Source: Bolinopsis microptera (Eukaryota; Ctenophora; Tentaculata; Lobata; Bolinopsidae). From it: 64,000 nt of DNA. Shown here piece after piece: positions 63,281 to 64,000 of the stretch. The position numbers and the translations under genes are program-made. Location of the stretch: positions 3,427,675-3,491,674 of the forward strand of contig NC_087078.1 in assembly GCF_026151205.1 (NCBI RefSeq). The letters run 5' to 3'. The notes beneath the pieces are model-generated. The model was not told the origin of the DNA and did no database searches. It saw only the letters and a program-made list of their open reading frames with translations. Within the stretch, counting starts at the first letter, position 1. Each line of letters starts with the position of its first letter.

Positions 63281-64000
63281 GGGTTTCTTTTAATGTTGAG
63301 AAAATCGAAAGTTTTAAATCTAGAGATTGTCTTGTATAGAAATTTTGATCGATCATAAACATGATAAAGACCATGAATAATAATTTGGATGGTAATCCAT
63401 TTGAGTCTGGATTATGTTGACTCCCTTATCAGTGAAGTTAGAGGTGAAGTTTGTTCCCTGAGCATATAAGAAACTTTATCTTGGAGGATAAATTGGTCTT
63501 TATCTACTTTTGCTGTTATCATTCTGCGGATTAGAGCTGTTATTCATTTTGTGCAGTTACCAATTGTATTTTACATGTACAGAATATTATTTTCATTCAG
63601 AACGTTATAAATGAAAAGCGTATTATTTTTTTGATTTCCAAGGCGAATACTGTAGAAATAATTGTGTCAAAATCACAAAACAAATAAACATTGTTGTCTC
63701 TTGTCACAACTTTAGGTTTAGACGGGTTCCTGCAAGTATTATTGTTCATTCACGATGTCAATCCTTCGCAGCTCGGCGTGGCATCTCGCCGATCTACCGA
63801 AGGTGGTTGCGAGAAAAATTATTTGTTTTTTAAACATACAAGTATCATTGATGTAATAGCAATGTGTTAGTGTCCGCTATGAATACCCATCATCTATAAA
63901 TCTACATTTTTTGTTACTCCCTGTCTCACTGCACTGCTTCTGTGATATCTCAAACACTGTTCAGTTTTAAGGTAAACAGAAAGTAGAAACTCTCTGTAAT
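63281..64000. other. Downstream region with an inverted dispersed repeat
   Basis: No further gene is seen. At 63750-63830 the reverse complement contains TTTCTCGCAACCACCTTCGG, CGGCGAGATGCC and GATTGACATCGTGAAT, matching the GC-cored repeat at 26970-27065 in opposite orientation. Confidence 0.5.

Overview
This is a stretch of an AT-rich, repeat-laden animal genome. Genes are split by GT-AG introns, non-LTR retrotransposons and many terminal-inverted-repeat (TIR) elements are present, and there are no operons or ribosome binding sites. The best-supported gene is an LMO7-type CH-PDZ-LIM cytoskeletal gene, which points to Metazoa. An early-branching marine invertebrate such as a cnidarian fits the small genes found, but the phylum cannot be settled from the window.

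Bases 1-19884 form a nested inverted structure. Bases 1-496 are the reverse complement of 19389-19884. Inside the left arm sits a 5.6 kb palindromic element (about 497-6090) built from an 11-bp minisatellite and roughly 300-bp foldback hairpins, with a DDE-transposase remnant near its axis. From about 5880 to 14400 the sequence turns into homopolymer-smeared text that is recognisably a corrupted mirror of the clean arm at 14400-19390. I read this block as poor base calls over an inverted duplication, not as genes.

Bases 19.9-28.8 kb are repeat territory. They hold convergent minisatellites around GC-rich spacers, a 5'-truncated CR1/Jockey-like LINE interrupted by a 1.1 kb TA-flanked element, a second TIR element, a roughly 110-bp tandem array and an RTE-like LINE fragment.

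From about 28.85 to 63.1 kb on the + strand runs one long gene. A possible TATA box and 5' exon are followed by CH-domain exons (29.9-32.4 kb), two small exons (33.4-33.7 kb), PDZ exons (47.3-48.1 kb), a long disordered middle (55.8-61.6 kb) and a C-terminal LIM domain ending at 63081. Twenty proposed coding exons join in phase to about 1230 codons; the edges around the 60.8-61.6 kb exon are the weak point.

Two of its introns contain four complete or nearly complete intronless genes. The first intron holds a secreted right-handed beta-helix protein (minus strand) that looks bacterial, and a NERD-nuclease/SF1-helicase fusion (plus strand) broken by two compensating frameshifts. The second holds a secreted beta/gamma-crystallin plus aerolysin-like protein (minus strand) and an acyltransferase-3 membrane protein (plus strand). 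This host-gene and nested-gene arrangement, and the apparent foreign origin of some inserts, is the most interesting biology here. The introns also carry at least three small TIR elements with readable target-site duplications.
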